Under the pieces are notes generated by a model. The model saw only the letters and a list, made by a program, of their open reading frames with translations, was not told the origin of the DNA and did no database searches. Below are positions 43,521 to 51,408 of a stretch of DNA of 64,000 nt, in pieces. This stretch comes from Brevibacillus laterosporus (GTDB lineage Bacteria > Bacillota > Bacilli > Brevibacillales > Brevibacillaceae), in the NCBI GenBank assembly GCA_007833815.1, contig CP033464.1, positions 5,129,501 to 5,193,500 of the forward strand. Reading direction: 5' to 3'. The stretch's first letter is position 1. Each line of letters opens with the position of its first letter. The translations under genes were made by a program, and so were the position numbers.

Positions 43521-44883
43521 TTCTCACCTCCTCCATCAATTTTTTATACTCTCTTTTTTGTTGATCTGTTGCGTGATATCTATGTGCTTCAAAAAGTGTT
43601 ACACATCGTATGAATTTCTTTTGATTATTCATTACTATGGATAAATCTAGACATCTAAGGGTATCGATTATTCCATTCTCAAAACGATCATTTTGAAAAT
43701 GATAAATAGCCAAATCATATCGAAACCGAAGATGACGGTCTACATTAATTGGATCATGAGAGTCGTCAAAGGAACGGATTTCTTCTGAAAATCTCTCTAA
43801 TAGATGATCTATGAAAAAGCCATGCTTGTTAGCTGATGTCATGATTGTTACTAAGCCAGATAATATTTCTGTAGGATAGTCTTCAAGAAATGTAATGTAG
43901 TCAGCAAGAACACTTGTATTTCCCATGAGAATATCTAGCGTATACAAGTTTGCTGTAGCCCACAGCTTAAATTTATCAACCTCTGCTTGTCCAGATTCGT
44001 CAAGAAGCTCGAACCAGCTGAGATCAGCATAGCCAGAAACAAATTCTTTTGCTTCTTCATATTGCCCTTGTTTTTCCAATGCTACCGCTTTTAAAAGATA
44101 TCCCTGTCCATAATAAACAACTAAATGACGCTCTGTTTTAAGTGGTTGAAATACTCTATTATTCTGCTGCTTGCAACGTTCATTTCTATAAATCAAGGTA
44201 GCTAATTTCCTTAATTCATCACTGTACTTCTCCACTTCTTTCCACTTATGTAATGTAAAACATACATTAGCGAGTTGTAGTAGCGCATCCAATTGATGAC
44301 GCTCGGATAATCTTTTTCGATAAGATTCGAATCGTATAACAGCCTCCCAATTCTCCTCTATATCTGTTTCCTGTAATGCTCGAAACAAACGATAGTGACT
44401 CATAATAAATCGCTCTGAGAAGCTGTCTTTCTCGTTATCGATAACTAACTGATAAAAATAGGTTGATTCTTCATGTTTCCCTTTTTGAAATAACTGCTCA
44501 GCCACAAAAAAGAGAATTTCTAGGTTTTTGCGATTCTCCAATAAGATAGAGACAACGGGCGTAATGCAGTCATGTCTGCCGATTTCAACACATCGGATCA
44601 GATAAGGACATACTCTTCGCCTAGATACTCTTCCCTTTGGAAAACATTCATCTGCATATAGCTCGTACAACCAACCAGAAGGCTCTTCAAATACATTCGC
44701 AATAGCATCTAGTTGTGCAATCGTTAATGCCCTTGAAGGATTCCCATTCAAAAAACCACTCAAATGTCCATTATTGATATGAGTTAACTCACTTAGTTTA
44801 CTAAGCGTGTAGTCAAATAAATGGAGGCGATTTTCAATTTCAGATTGTATGGATCGCACCATAACATGATTACTAGCAACCAT
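43471..44883 (-). CDS. HTH-TPR peptide-sensing regulator 1 (RRNPP/Alo-like), 470 aa
   Basis: Residues about 20-80 form a variant HTH (YTLSKLSELTHINNGHLSGF), followed by roughly 380 residues of helix-turn-helix TPR repeats, for example in the ESTYFYQLVIDNEKDSFSE and LVVYYGQGYLLKAVALEKQG units. This architecture is that of RRNPP receptors, which bind a short peptide and change DNA binding. The start at 44883 has AAAAGGAGTGATTAC. The peptide gene overlaps its 3' end. It is about 70% identical by eye to the regulator at 62577-63989, which has the same length. Confidence 0.8.
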   Translation of the reverse strand: MVASNHVMVRSIQSEIENRLHLFDYTLSKLSELTHINNGHLSGFLNGNPSRALTIAQLDAIANVFEEPSGWLYELYADECFPKGRVSRRRVCPYLIRCVEIGRHDCITPVVSILLENRKNLEILFFVAEQLFQKGKHEESTYFYQLVIDNEKDSFSERFIMSHYRLFRALQETDIEENWEAVIRFESYRKRLSERHQLDALLQLANVCFTLHKWKEVEKYSDELRKLATLIYRNERCKQQNNRVFQPLKTERHLVVYYGQGYLLKAVALEKQGQYEEAKEFVSGYADLSWFELLDESGQAEVDKFKLWATANLYTLDILMGNTSVLADYITFLEDYPTEILSGLVTIMTSANKHGFFIDHLLERFSEEIRSFDDSHDPINVDRHLRFRYDLAIYHFQNDRFENGIIDTLRCLDLSIVMNNQKKFIRCVTLFEAHRYHATDQQKREYKKLMEEVRNDEGIFSIASNGLWSV

Positions 44884-45045
44884 GTAATCACTCCTTTTAG
44901 CCAACATTTCTTCTCATCCCGTACATATCTTTATGTGAACGGACTATTCGGACTTCGAATAACTGAGCAACGGCTGTTTTTTCCAACTAGTATTCCGTAC
45001 AGTCTATTCTTTTGACCGATCGTCCCTGTGTTTATTCCTTTTTTT

Positions 45046-45080
45046 ATTACAGGGGCGCTCTTCACATACGCCCCTGTAAT
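45046..45080. repeat. Perfect 12-bp inverted repeat between cassettes
   Basis: ATTACAGGGGCG (45046-45057) and CGCCCCTGTAAT (45069-45080) are exact complements with an 11-base loop. There is no T run on either strand after the stem, so it is not a standard terminator. It lies between peptide gene 2 and regulator gene 1, where it may be an operator or an RNA-processing hairpin. Confidence 0.5.
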
Positions 45081-45112
45081 GAATTACTTACAGCTTCCAT
45101 TCAATCAACTTC

Positions 45113-45256
45113 TTAATACCCCGGGTCATAATCATATGGTGATATTTGATTTGTTTGATTGCTTATCCCAGTTTGTGAGTGAATCACAGAATCAGAGATT
45201 GTTACAGTCACAAGCATCGTCACCGACATTAGAAGCATTCCCAACACTTTTTTCAT
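45113..45256 (-). CDS. Exported signalling pro-peptide 2, 47 aa
   Basis: The ATG lies 3 bases after the stop of the HTH-TPR gene at 45260, with AAGGGGTGC as ribosome site. The product has a signal peptide (MKKVLGMLLMSVTMLVTVTI), an Asn/Gln/Ser-rich linker and a distinctive C-terminus SPYDYDPGY. The sequence differs completely from peptides 1 and 3 except in architecture, so it should form a separate specificity with the neighbouring regulator. Confidence 0.75.
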   Translation of the reverse strand: MKKVLGMLLMSVTMLVTVTISDSVIHSQTGISNQTNQISPYDYDPGY

Positions 45257-45259
45257 ACA

Positions 45260-46558
45260 TTATGCACCCCTTATTTGATAGTTTTCAGAAATAATTTGTT
45301 GATACACACGTTGCAGTTGTTCAATTTGTTTTACAGTAATCGCTTTGGAGCATGTTGCAAAATGTGTCAAGATATCATTAATACATTCATTCATTTCGTA
45401 AAAAGCATTTAGTTTCGCATAGACGAGCAGACTCTTACTGTAGCTCTCAAGTCCCGCATCAACATGGCCTATCTTGATTTGATGAAATCCTTTAAACCGA
45501 TAATATTTCCCTACCGATAAATGCTTGTAAGGTGTTTGCAGATTCATATACAACCACTCTTTCTCTTGGTGAAATAGCTCATCGCAGGCTTCCACATTAT
45601 TGGTAGTAAGAAATATATCTAGAAGCTCATTTACCACATGAATTTTGGAAGACGGACTACTTGTGACTAGACACTGTTTGAGTAACGGAATAGCAAGCTG
45701 ATACTCCTGTCTTCTTGCGTGTAGGATAGCTTTCGTTAACACGGTAGCCTCCGTTACAAATGAGTATGGAAGTTGTTGAAATTGTTCTAGGTGATGCTCT
45801 ACAGCTTCGTAACGCCCCAGACGTGAAAGGGAATTAATCATAGCTAGGTAGCCTCTCGCTTTAAACTCGCTACTGCCTTGATCCTCTCGAATTCCTTCTT
45901 TACTGAATGCGATACATTTCTCATACTTTTTTAATGCATAGGCCTGCAGGGCTAATTTGTAAAGGAAATCAATCCTTTCCTCCTGCGTCAAAAAATTGAT
46001 GTAATGCAACACCTCCTCTCCTATTTGAAAGGATTCTTCCAGTTGCTTTAAGTCCTGTCGTTGTACCAGATAGATTTGCAAAAGACCTTTGGCTAGGTAT
46101 TTTTGCATACCTCTTTCTCTAGCGTAGCTTACAATCACATTGAATAAAGTGAATCGGATGGGAAGATCATCAACCTGACCAGAGCGCTCATATAGCTGTT
46201 CCATAAGTACATAGCTGTCCTCAGTCGGTAGTTGAACAAAACGTAGCGCTACTTTTTTAATCAGTGAGGTATGTTTCAGTGAAATGGATTTGGAGAGCAA
46301 ATCTAGTAAAATCTTGGAGCGCCGTTCCACGTCTGCATAGTAGCTAATTACTTCTTCCCACGGAATCTGTAGTGAAATAGCTATTGGTTTAATGGTCCGC
46401 CATTCAGGCTTTCGCGTTTCTCCACACTCTATTTTTGAAATCACCCCCTTACTGATGCCAGTCATTCTGGATAGTTGCGACAGGCTTAAATTCCTGTCCT
46501 TTCGACGTCTTCGCATCCCTTCTCCCAACGCTTCATTTTGTAAAGCCGTTCCTTCCAT
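45260..46558 (-). CDS. HTH-TPR peptide-sensing regulator 2 (RRNPP-like), 432 aa
   Basis: A canonical XRE HTH at residues about 10-65 (MRRRRKDRNLSLSQLSRMTG, KGVISKIECGETRKP) is followed by about 10 TPR-like helical repeats. The combination matches PlcR/NprR-type regulators and the Paenibacillus peptide receptors. The start follows GAGGTGGGGAATGG. The peptide 2 gene follows it after 3 bases. It is only distantly related to regulators 1 and 3. The ligand is presumably SPYDYDPGY or a trimmed form; the target genes are unknown. Confidence 0.8.
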   Translation of the reverse strand: MEGTALQNEALGEGMRRRRKDRNLSLSQLSRMTGISKGVISKIECGETRKPEWRTIKPIAISLQIPWEEVISYYADVERRSKILLDLLSKSISLKHTSLIKKVALRFVQLPTEDSYVLMEQLYERSGQVDDLPIRFTLFNVIVSYARERGMQKYLAKGLLQIYLVQRQDLKQLEESFQIGEEVLHYINFLTQEERIDFLYKLALQAYALKKYEKCIAFSKEGIREDQGSSEFKARGYLAMINSLSRLGRYEAVEHHLEQFQQLPYSFVTEATVLTKAILHARRQEYQLAIPLLKQCLVTSSPSSKIHVVNELLDIFLTTNNVEACDELFHQEKEWLYMNLQTPYKHLSVGKYYRFKGFHQIKIGHVDAGLESYSKSLLVYAKLNAFYEMNECINDILTHFATCSKAITVKQIEQLQRVYQQIISENYQIRGA

Positions 46559-46610
46559 CCATTCCCCACCTCTGTAGGTTCTACCGTTATTGCCGATGAT
46601 TCTTTCTCTC

Positions 46611-46850
46611 TCAAGCTGTTTTAGACTGTGTCATAGATTTTATAACTGAATCCGTTAGTTTATCATTAAAAAAAATGCCTGGCTCAACACCTAAAACTTT
46701 TGCAATAATCTGCAATCGTTCTACATCAAGTCTCACATGTCCGCACGTAATATGTCTGTAACCCTGCAATGATAGACCAAGCACCTTTGCCAGATGTGTC
46801 TTGGTGATTCCTTTTGCTCTCCTGACTCTCTCAACATTCTGATGAACCAT
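46611..46850 (-). CDS. Small XRE-family regulator, 79 aa
   Basis: A stand-alone HTH (MVHQNVERVRRAKGITKTHL, LGLSLQGYRHITCGHVRLD) with a short C-terminal tail. The ATG at 46850 follows GAGAGGTGC. It is divergent from the XRE gene at 47011 and upstream of regulator 2. A decayed copy of its 3' part and the shared promoter occurs at 57.4 kb. It may control the adjacent cassette or its own divergent partner. Confidence 0.75.
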   Translation of the reverse strand: MVHQNVERVRRAKGITKTHLAKVLGLSLQGYRHITCGHVRLDVERLQIIAKVLGVEPGIFFNDKLTDSVIKSMTQSKTA

Positions 46851-46898
46851 TGTAGCACCTCTCATTCCAATTTTTAGGAACCTATAGCTCTATCATAA

Positions 46899-46913
46899 TA
46901 ACGGAAGACGTTA
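46899..46913. promoter_or_regulatory. Palindrome TAACG-N5-CGTTA between divergent XRE genes
   Basis: The perfect 5-bp arms lie in the 160-bp divergent promoter. The same element with a different spacer occurs in the decayed copy at 57465-57479, and a related TAACGTAAC at about 61066. It is a candidate operator for these XRE proteins. Confidence 0.5.
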
Positions 46914-47010
46914 CTGTCAATGCTGTTTTTTCGTCACACTCTCAATTTTCGTTAGTAAACTACCTAAATGCGTTAGTTACTGGTATTATTTTGAAAGAGA
47001 GGTGACGAGA

Positions 47011-47376
47011 ATGTCTTTGATCGGACTACGAATCAAAGCTCTGCGTATAAAGAAAAAATGGACGCAACAAGATTTGGCTGCTCGTGTAAACGTCTCATCA
47101 CAAGTAATTTCTAACTGGGAGAGAGCCTACACGAACCCCAATCATGATGATATTTCGCGTCTATCAGAGGCGTTAGAAGTTTCCGCAGATGCCATACTTT
47201 TTGACAACAAGCGAGCTAATTTCGTTAAAGAAGCTACTAACTCCTATTCTGATTTGGAAGCATTATTTTTCTCCGAACTAGAACAGTTATCAGAGGAAGA
47301 CAAATTAAAAGCCCTTGAACATGTACGTTTCCTGCGCCATCTGGCAGAACAAGAGCAGCAGGGGCACGACAAGTAG
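47011..47376 (+). CDS. XRE-family repressor, paralogue A, 121 aa
   Basis: The HTH (GLRIKALRIKKKWTQQDLAA, SSQVISNWERAYTNP) occupies residues 3-62, and the acidic C-terminus ends in a SEEDKLKALEHVRFLRHL helix that could mediate dimerisation (SinR/ImmR type). It is about 80% identical to paralogue B at 61179-61544 and to a decayed fragment at 57635. The ATG at 47011 follows AAGAGAGGTGACGAGA; a GTG at 47002 is less likely. A terminator hairpin follows directly. Confidence 0.85.
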   Translation: MSLIGLRIKALRIKKKWTQQDLAARVNVSSQVISNWERAYTNPNHDDISRLSEALEVSADAILFDNKRANFVKEATNSYSDLEALFFSELEQLSEEDKLKALEHVRFLRHLAEQEQQGHDK

Positions 47377-47402
47377 GCCCGCATGTTACATGCGGGCTTT
47401 TT
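47375..47402 (+). terminator. Intrinsic terminator after XRE paralogue A
   Basis: GCCCGCATG and CATGCGGGC with a 3-base loop are followed by TTTTT. The same hairpin, slightly diverged, follows paralogue B. Confidence 0.85.
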
Positions 47403-47434
47403 CTCTCTAGGAGGGTAGCTTCTATTTGAAGTCC

Positions 47435-48325
47435 TTATTTATAAACGATGCATCCTCTTTCTTCTAGTTCAATCAAGCATTTTGTCACTTTCAAGGTTTT
47501 ATTCCATCTTAGGTCTAGTTTCTCTAACTTTTCTAGATTCAAGACTGAACTCGGAATTTCTTCAAGATTATTATCTCTCAAATCTAGTTCAATTAGATTG
47601 CTCAATGTACCTATTTCTTCTGGAATTTCATTCAGTTTGTTTTTTCTCAGATGTAATCTTCTTAGTTTATTCAATTTACCAATTGATTTAGGTAGCCCTT
47701 GTAATTTATTGTCACTTACATCTATTAGACGCATTTCTTCTACATCTCCTATGGCGTCTGGCAAGCTGATTAATTGGTTCCCATATAAATGAATTTCTCT
47801 TAAACCTTTTATGGTAGTGATGGATTCTGGAATATTCTCAAGATGATTATGATATAACCGTAACTCTATTAGACTTTTTAATCCCCCTATATTGGCGGGT
47901 AGCTCTTTTAATTGATTATCCGTTACATTCAAGTATTTGAGCTGCTGAAGATCACAAATCTGGATCGGTAGACATTCGAGCTGATTATTACTCAAATAAA
48001 GAAACGAATCCAAACTTCTTAATAGTCCAATCTCTTCTGGTAATTTCTTTAACCTATTATGGCCCAGATCAAGCATTCTTACATTGCGTAAGCTTTTGAT
48101 TGTCGCAGATAGCTCTTCTATTTCATTCCCTGCAAAGTTTACTACTTCCAATTCTTGATGATGATAGAGTCTTTCCGGTATTTCCTTTATTTTGTTGTTA
48201 TACACACTTAATTCTACTAGATGATCGGTTTGAAATACGACTTCTGGTACTTCAGTAAGTCCCTTTCCGTCAAAGTTATGCCTCAAGTAACTCTCTCCCC
48301 TCTTGATATGCGTGCTGCTCATCAT
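47435..48325 (-). CDS. Leucine-rich repeat protein, 296 aa
   Basis: About 10 tandem bacterial LRR units of 22-23 residues with consensus LxxLxLxxNxLxxLPxxI make up most of the protein (for example LRSLDSFLYLSNNQLECLP and KLEKLDLRWNKTLKV). No signal peptide is present, so it is probably cytoplasmic. Such proteins act in protein-protein binding. It shares no operon with the LAP genes (next gene on the same strand is a pseudogene). The start has no strong ribosome site, so it may be a nearby downstream start. Confidence 0.78.
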   Translation of the reverse strand: MMSSTHIKRGESYLRHNFDGKGLTEVPEVVFQTDHLVELSVYNNKIKEIPERLYHHQELEVVNFAGNEIEELSATIKSLRNVRMLDLGHNRLKKLPEEIGLLRSLDSFLYLSNNQLECLPIQICDLQQLKYLNVTDNQLKELPANIGGLKSLIELRLYHNHLENIPESITTIKGLREIHLYGNQLISLPDAIGDVEEMRLIDVSDNKLQGLPKSIGKLNKLRRLHLRKNKLNEIPEEIGTLSNLIELDLRDNNLEEIPSSVLNLEKLEKLDLRWNKTLKVTKCLIELEERGCIVYK

Positions 48326-48362
48326 CTAATTTTCTTACAATATAAACCGTTTGAGTTACAGG

Positions 48363-48690
48363 TTACATTAAAATATATCCACCTTCAATATGAAGAGTGG
48401 TTCCAGTAACAAAATCATTATGAATCAGATACATTACGCCCTTTGCTACATCTACTGGTTGTCCTATGCGTTTTACTGGGAGCTTATTTGCTAGATTGGC
48501 ATAAAAGCTATTGCGCGCTTCTTCCGGCATTTTACTGCGTGATGGCGTATCAATAATGCCTGGAGAGATCATATTTACTCGGAATAACAATCAAGTGATC
48601 AAGCGTACCTACTTGTTCGAAATAAGATTGAACCTGCTGTTCTTGCGTCGTATCTAGTATATAAGCTGTTACATTTCAGAAAGTTTTTTT
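48363..48690 (-). pseudogene. Short-chain dehydrogenase remnant
   Basis: The C-terminal part of an SDR is readable (FRVNMISPGIIDTPSRSKMP, DVAKGVMYLI, TLHIEGGYILM). Upstream, in a different frame, lies an N-terminal fragment with QVQSYFEQVGTLDHLIV. The NAG and YxxxK catalytic regions between them are gone, so an internal deletion destroyed the gene. Confidence 0.75.
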
Positions 48691-48916
48691 GATAGCAAGG
48701 AAGAAGAACGCAGAAATTTTTTGCTAGATTCCTTCACGTAACAAAAAAAGACCCACCGGTCCTTTTTCCTTGAAAAGCATTTAACGATCCTGTGCAGTTT
48801 TTTAAAGGAAAAAACCTAGAAGAAGCATTCAGTCATTTGCATCGAGTGCAGGAATTTCTCAGACTGAAACCGTTGAAGAGCTTCGCTTGTTATGATGTAG
48901 TCAAAAATCCAGGGAG
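48691..48916. other. Debris between the SDR remnant and the LAP operon
   Basis: A short hairpin GACC-CACC-GGTC with T/A tracts lies at about 48739-48765 and may terminate the LAP transcript or an old gene. The plus strand at 48787-48905 has a 40-codon open fragment (reads FFKGKNLEEAFSHLHRVQEF) without a start; it looks like a piece of an unknown gene. I see nothing else. Confidence 0.4.
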
Positions 48917-50020
48917 TCAGCCATTAACCAGTCTTCTATAGAATAAAATCATGACATACATCATTAGAAAAAAATAAGCAACACTCAATACCGTGTACAA
49001 ACTATACTGTATCCTTTTTTCTTTAGGTAAATAAACCAAGTAATTTGGCAACGGTCGAAACGTGACCTTACAAAGAAAATAATGAAGTGCCCTTCTACGC
49101 ATATTTAGTTCTCCCATTAAGGCTTCAATCGTATGAAATCCATCACTGGGTAACAAAGGATTCAAGTTCAATAAAAAAATAGCAAATTGAATTTTATATA
49201 CGATTTGGAATTGATTTGCCCACCACATGTTACCCCAAAGGCAAATGGATACGGATATCGCTACTCCTATCACATCAAATAGGGGCCCCGCTAATGCTAC
49301 TGCTGCCCGTTCATATTTACTGCGTAAACGGTAGGCATCTGTTGTATCTACATAGGCTATAGGAAGAATATAATATAGTAGTCCTATCCCTGCTTGACGA
49401 ATGTTAATTCCAAACCTTTGTAAAATGGTGGCGTGAGTCAATTCATGTAAAATTAAGTGCAGAACAGTAGCAGCAATAATAACCACCCATGATAAAGGTT
49501 CATTAGTTATTGGTAATCTATTACTAGAAAAAAACAGCGCAATCATACAGGTAGCTAGTAAAAAAATACACGCTCCACTAATAAAAATTCCCCGTGTCGA
49601 AAACATCCCCAAGAGCTTGGAAAATGGATAGGTGATTACCTCAGTGGAAGAAAGTAAAGGTATTCGAAGCACAGGATGCCCTCTAAGATACCTGATGGAA
49701 CGTCCAATTCTATCTTGAGGAATTGGTTCTACGTTTAACATACTCGCTTGTCTCAATTGCGCTAGAAATTGATTAACCACTGGTCTAACCTCTTCACGTG
49801 GTTTTTGATAATCAGTAGCAAGTTGTTCAATAATCTCTTCAATGGTAAAAGAGTTGTTCAACCACTCCACTACTTTTATACCTAGGGAAGATATTCTGAC
49901 ATAATTTCCGATTATTGGATTATATAACATAGGCTGATCATTGATCCCGTAAATAAGTTCCACACCATCTGCAAGTCTAGTTTCATGATTCGATAATTCT
50001 TGTAATCTCGCTACTTGCAT
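48917..50020 (-). CDS. M50 membrane metalloprotease with PqqD-like N-terminal domain, 367 aa
   Basis: Residues about 10-95 resemble a PqqD/RiPP-recognition element (NHETRLADGVELIYGINDQP, IVEQLATDYQKPREEVRPVV-like). The rest is a site-2-protease core: zinc motif HELTH (HExxH) in a transmembrane helix, and the third ligand region NLNPLLPSDGFH (NPxxPxDG-like). This would cut a membrane-proximal leader peptide after recruitment by the PqqD-like domain. It is the last gene of the LAP operon, immediately downstream of the two precursor genes. ATG follows GGGAGGTCTTACTCT. Confidence 0.8.
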   Translation of the reverse strand: MQVARLQELSNHETRLADGVELIYGINDQPMLYNPIIGNYVRISSLGIKVVEWLNNSFTIEEIIEQLATDYQKPREEVRPVVNQFLAQLRQASMLNVEPIPQDRIGRSIRYLRGHPVLRIPLLSSTEVITYPFSKLLGMFSTRGIFISGACIFLLATCMIALFFSSNRLPITNEPLSWVVIIAATVLHLILHELTHATILQRFGINIRQAGIGLLYYILPIAYVDTTDAYRLRSKYERAAVALAGPLFDVIGVAISVSICLWGNMWWANQFQIVYKIQFAIFLLNLNPLLPSDGFHTIEALMGELNMRRRALHYFLCKVTFRPLPNYLVYLPKEKRIQYSLYTVLSVAYFFLMMYVMILFYRRLVNG

Positions 50021-50138
50021 AGAGTAAGACCTCCCAATTACGAAGAGAATTCTAAATCGAAAATGCTTTCAGGATAGATAATGCATATCATACCTGAAAG
50101 CACCATTTCGAAAGCATTATACGGTTAGAACTAATGAA

Positions 50139-50297
50139 TTAATAAGAACCGTAAGTACCAAACGTACCTGCTGTACCGCCAAGAGTTCCTGCTGTACCCG
50201 CTGTACCTAAACAATCGTAGACAACAGCAGCATCCATTTGTTCAGAAAGCTCCTCTGCAAACAGATCTAATTCTAACATTTCCTCCATTTTTTCCAT
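50139..50297 (-). CDS. LAP precursor peptide A, 52 aa
   Basis: The precursor has an acidic leader (LDLFAEELSEQMDAAV) shared almost exactly with precursor B. Its core after YDC is built from Gly-Thr-Ala-Gly-Thr-like units. Cys29, Thr32, Thr35, Thr38, Thr42, Thr45, Thr48 and Ser51 fall at every third residue with one extra residue in the middle, each preceded by a small residue (Gly) or Asp. These are ideal for cyclisation to thiazole and (methyl)oxazole. The start ATG at 50297 (or 50300) follows GGGGGAGGAA. It probably arose from B by duplication. Confidence 0.85.
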   Translation of the reverse strand: MEKMEEMLELDLFAEELSEQMDAAVVYDCLGTAGTAGTLGGTAGTFGTYGSY

Positions 50298-50332
50298 CAT
50301 TTCCTCCCCCTTCTTGTTACAATTATGAAGAA

Positions 50333-50494
50333 TTAGTAACAACCATAAGTACCAAACGTACCTGCTGTACCGGTTGCAGTACCGAGAGTTCCTGCTGTAC
50401 CTAAACAGTCATAAACAACAGCAGCATCCATTTGTTCAGAAAGCTCCTCTGCAAACAGATCTAACTCTACATTTTTCTCCATACCTTTTTTCAT
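50333..50494 (-). CDS. LAP precursor peptide B, 53 aa
   Basis: Leader and core resemble precursor A. Potential heterocycle residues are Cys30, Thr33, Thr36, Thr39, Thr41, Thr43, Thr46, Thr49 and Cys52, with symmetrical spacing 3-3-3-2-2-3-3-3. The terminal Cys takes the position of Ser51 in A, a C/S exchange that suggests that this position is also cyclised. ATG at 50494 follows AGGAGGTGAAAAA. It lies about 200 bp after the SagB gene, so it may have its own promoter. Confidence 0.87.
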   Translation of the reverse strand: MKKGMEKNVELDLFAEELSEQMDAAVVYDCLGTAGTLGTATGTAGTFGTYGCY

Positions 50495-50574
50495 TTTTTC
50501 ACCTCCTAGATACAGGAACTCAATTCCCCCCAAGTTGTGAAATAATCGGCTCATAATGGTCAGATATATATTTA

Positions 50575-50643
50575 CCTCCAAGTAACAGAAAGTTCTTGGT
50601 TAGACTTCGCAAAACGATGCTAAATGTACCACTAACTTGGAGG
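50575..50643 (-). repeat. Long-range inverted repeat in the precursor leader
   Basis: CCTCCAAGT (50575-50583) and ACTTGGAGG (50635-50643) are exact complements, 51 bases apart, in the 200-bp gap upstream of precursor B. The ribosome-site-like GGAGG is part of each arm on one strand. It may be an attenuator or a regulator site controlling precursor expression relative to the enzymes. Confidence 0.45.
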
Positions 50644-50692
50644 GAACTTGTATAGTTTACATAAAGGTTGCATTCACGAAAGATTGAAGCCG

Positions 50693-51397
50693 TCACATCT
50701 CCAGTAGGTTGCCAAAGGAATATGCAACAAGTTGCATTTCTTTGTAGCCATCGATTCCAGCTGTTTCATAGAGATATTTTTGGACAATTCCCGCAAATAT
50801 GCATCCACCGTATCCCAAGCCTATGGAACTTAACCATGCTCTTTGGGCAGCCATTCCCCCTCGTACTAATAACTGACGATGTCCTGGGCTACCATGGCGA
50901 CAAATAGAAGCTCCCAATTTTCCAGTGATCACTAGAATCACCGGCGCTAATGCGAATTCTCGTTGCAAAACCAAATGCTCCATCTTGTAAAGGTCTAATT
51001 CACCTATCATGACCAAATCATGACGTATTGGACAATATCGATAGATGGCAGGGGTTACCTTCTCCATATTTCTGACGTATACAACAAATCCGATATCCAA
51101 TCCAGCCAAATGCTCTGATTCCCAATCTGTGGCATCACCTTGATACGCAGATTGAAGAATCGTTAAGACATCTTCTTTTTGAACAGATAGCTCTCCCCAA
51201 TGTCTTACAGCTTGTCTTTCTTCTATAGTCTGATAGACAGGAGCGCTTTCTTGTATGGAAGAAGGAGTTTTTTGAAACAAAAGATTATCTTCTTTTCCTA
51301 ATAAAGAGGAAGGAATCTCTACATATGGCTGTTTCGTCAACGTTGTCTTGGTGTCGTCCATTAAAGAAAGAACAATGTTGTATGGCTCAAAGTTCAT
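50693..51397 (-). CDS. SagB-type nitroreductase-family dehydrogenase, 234 aa
   Basis: This is an FMN-binding SagB-like domain: the RQAVRHWG-type N-terminal motif (EERQAVRHWGELSVQKEDVL), the ALAPVILVITG strand, and the C-terminal RAWLSSIGLGYGGCIFAG segment. In LAP pathways such enzymes oxidise azolines to azoles. The cluster has a second copy fused to an E1-like domain. The two may act as a heteromer or on different residues. ATG follows TAGGAGATG. Confidence 0.85.
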   Translation of the reverse strand: MNFEPYNIVLSLMDDTKTTLTKQPYVEIPSSLLGKEDNLLFQKTPSSIQESAPVYQTIEERQAVRHWGELSVQKEDVLTILQSAYQGDATDWESEHLAGLDIGFVVYVRNMEKVTPAIYRYCPIRHDLVMIGELDLYKMEHLVLQREFALAPVILVITGKLGASICRHGSPGHRQLLVRGGMAAQRAWLSSIGLGYGGCIFAGIVQKYLYETAGIDGYKEMQLVAYSFGNLLEM

Positions 51398-51408
51398 ATA
51401 TACATCTC

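Noticed and set aside
43398-46558. Arbitrium (AimR-AimP) lysis-lysogeny system
   Set aside because: The cassettes are outside any intact prophage, the regulators are longer (432-470 aa versus about 380), and the tail module is 30 kb away.
50374-50556. Plus-strand open frame across the precursor genes
   Set aside because: It is the antisense shadow of the Gly/Thr-rich precursor cores and has no ribosome site.
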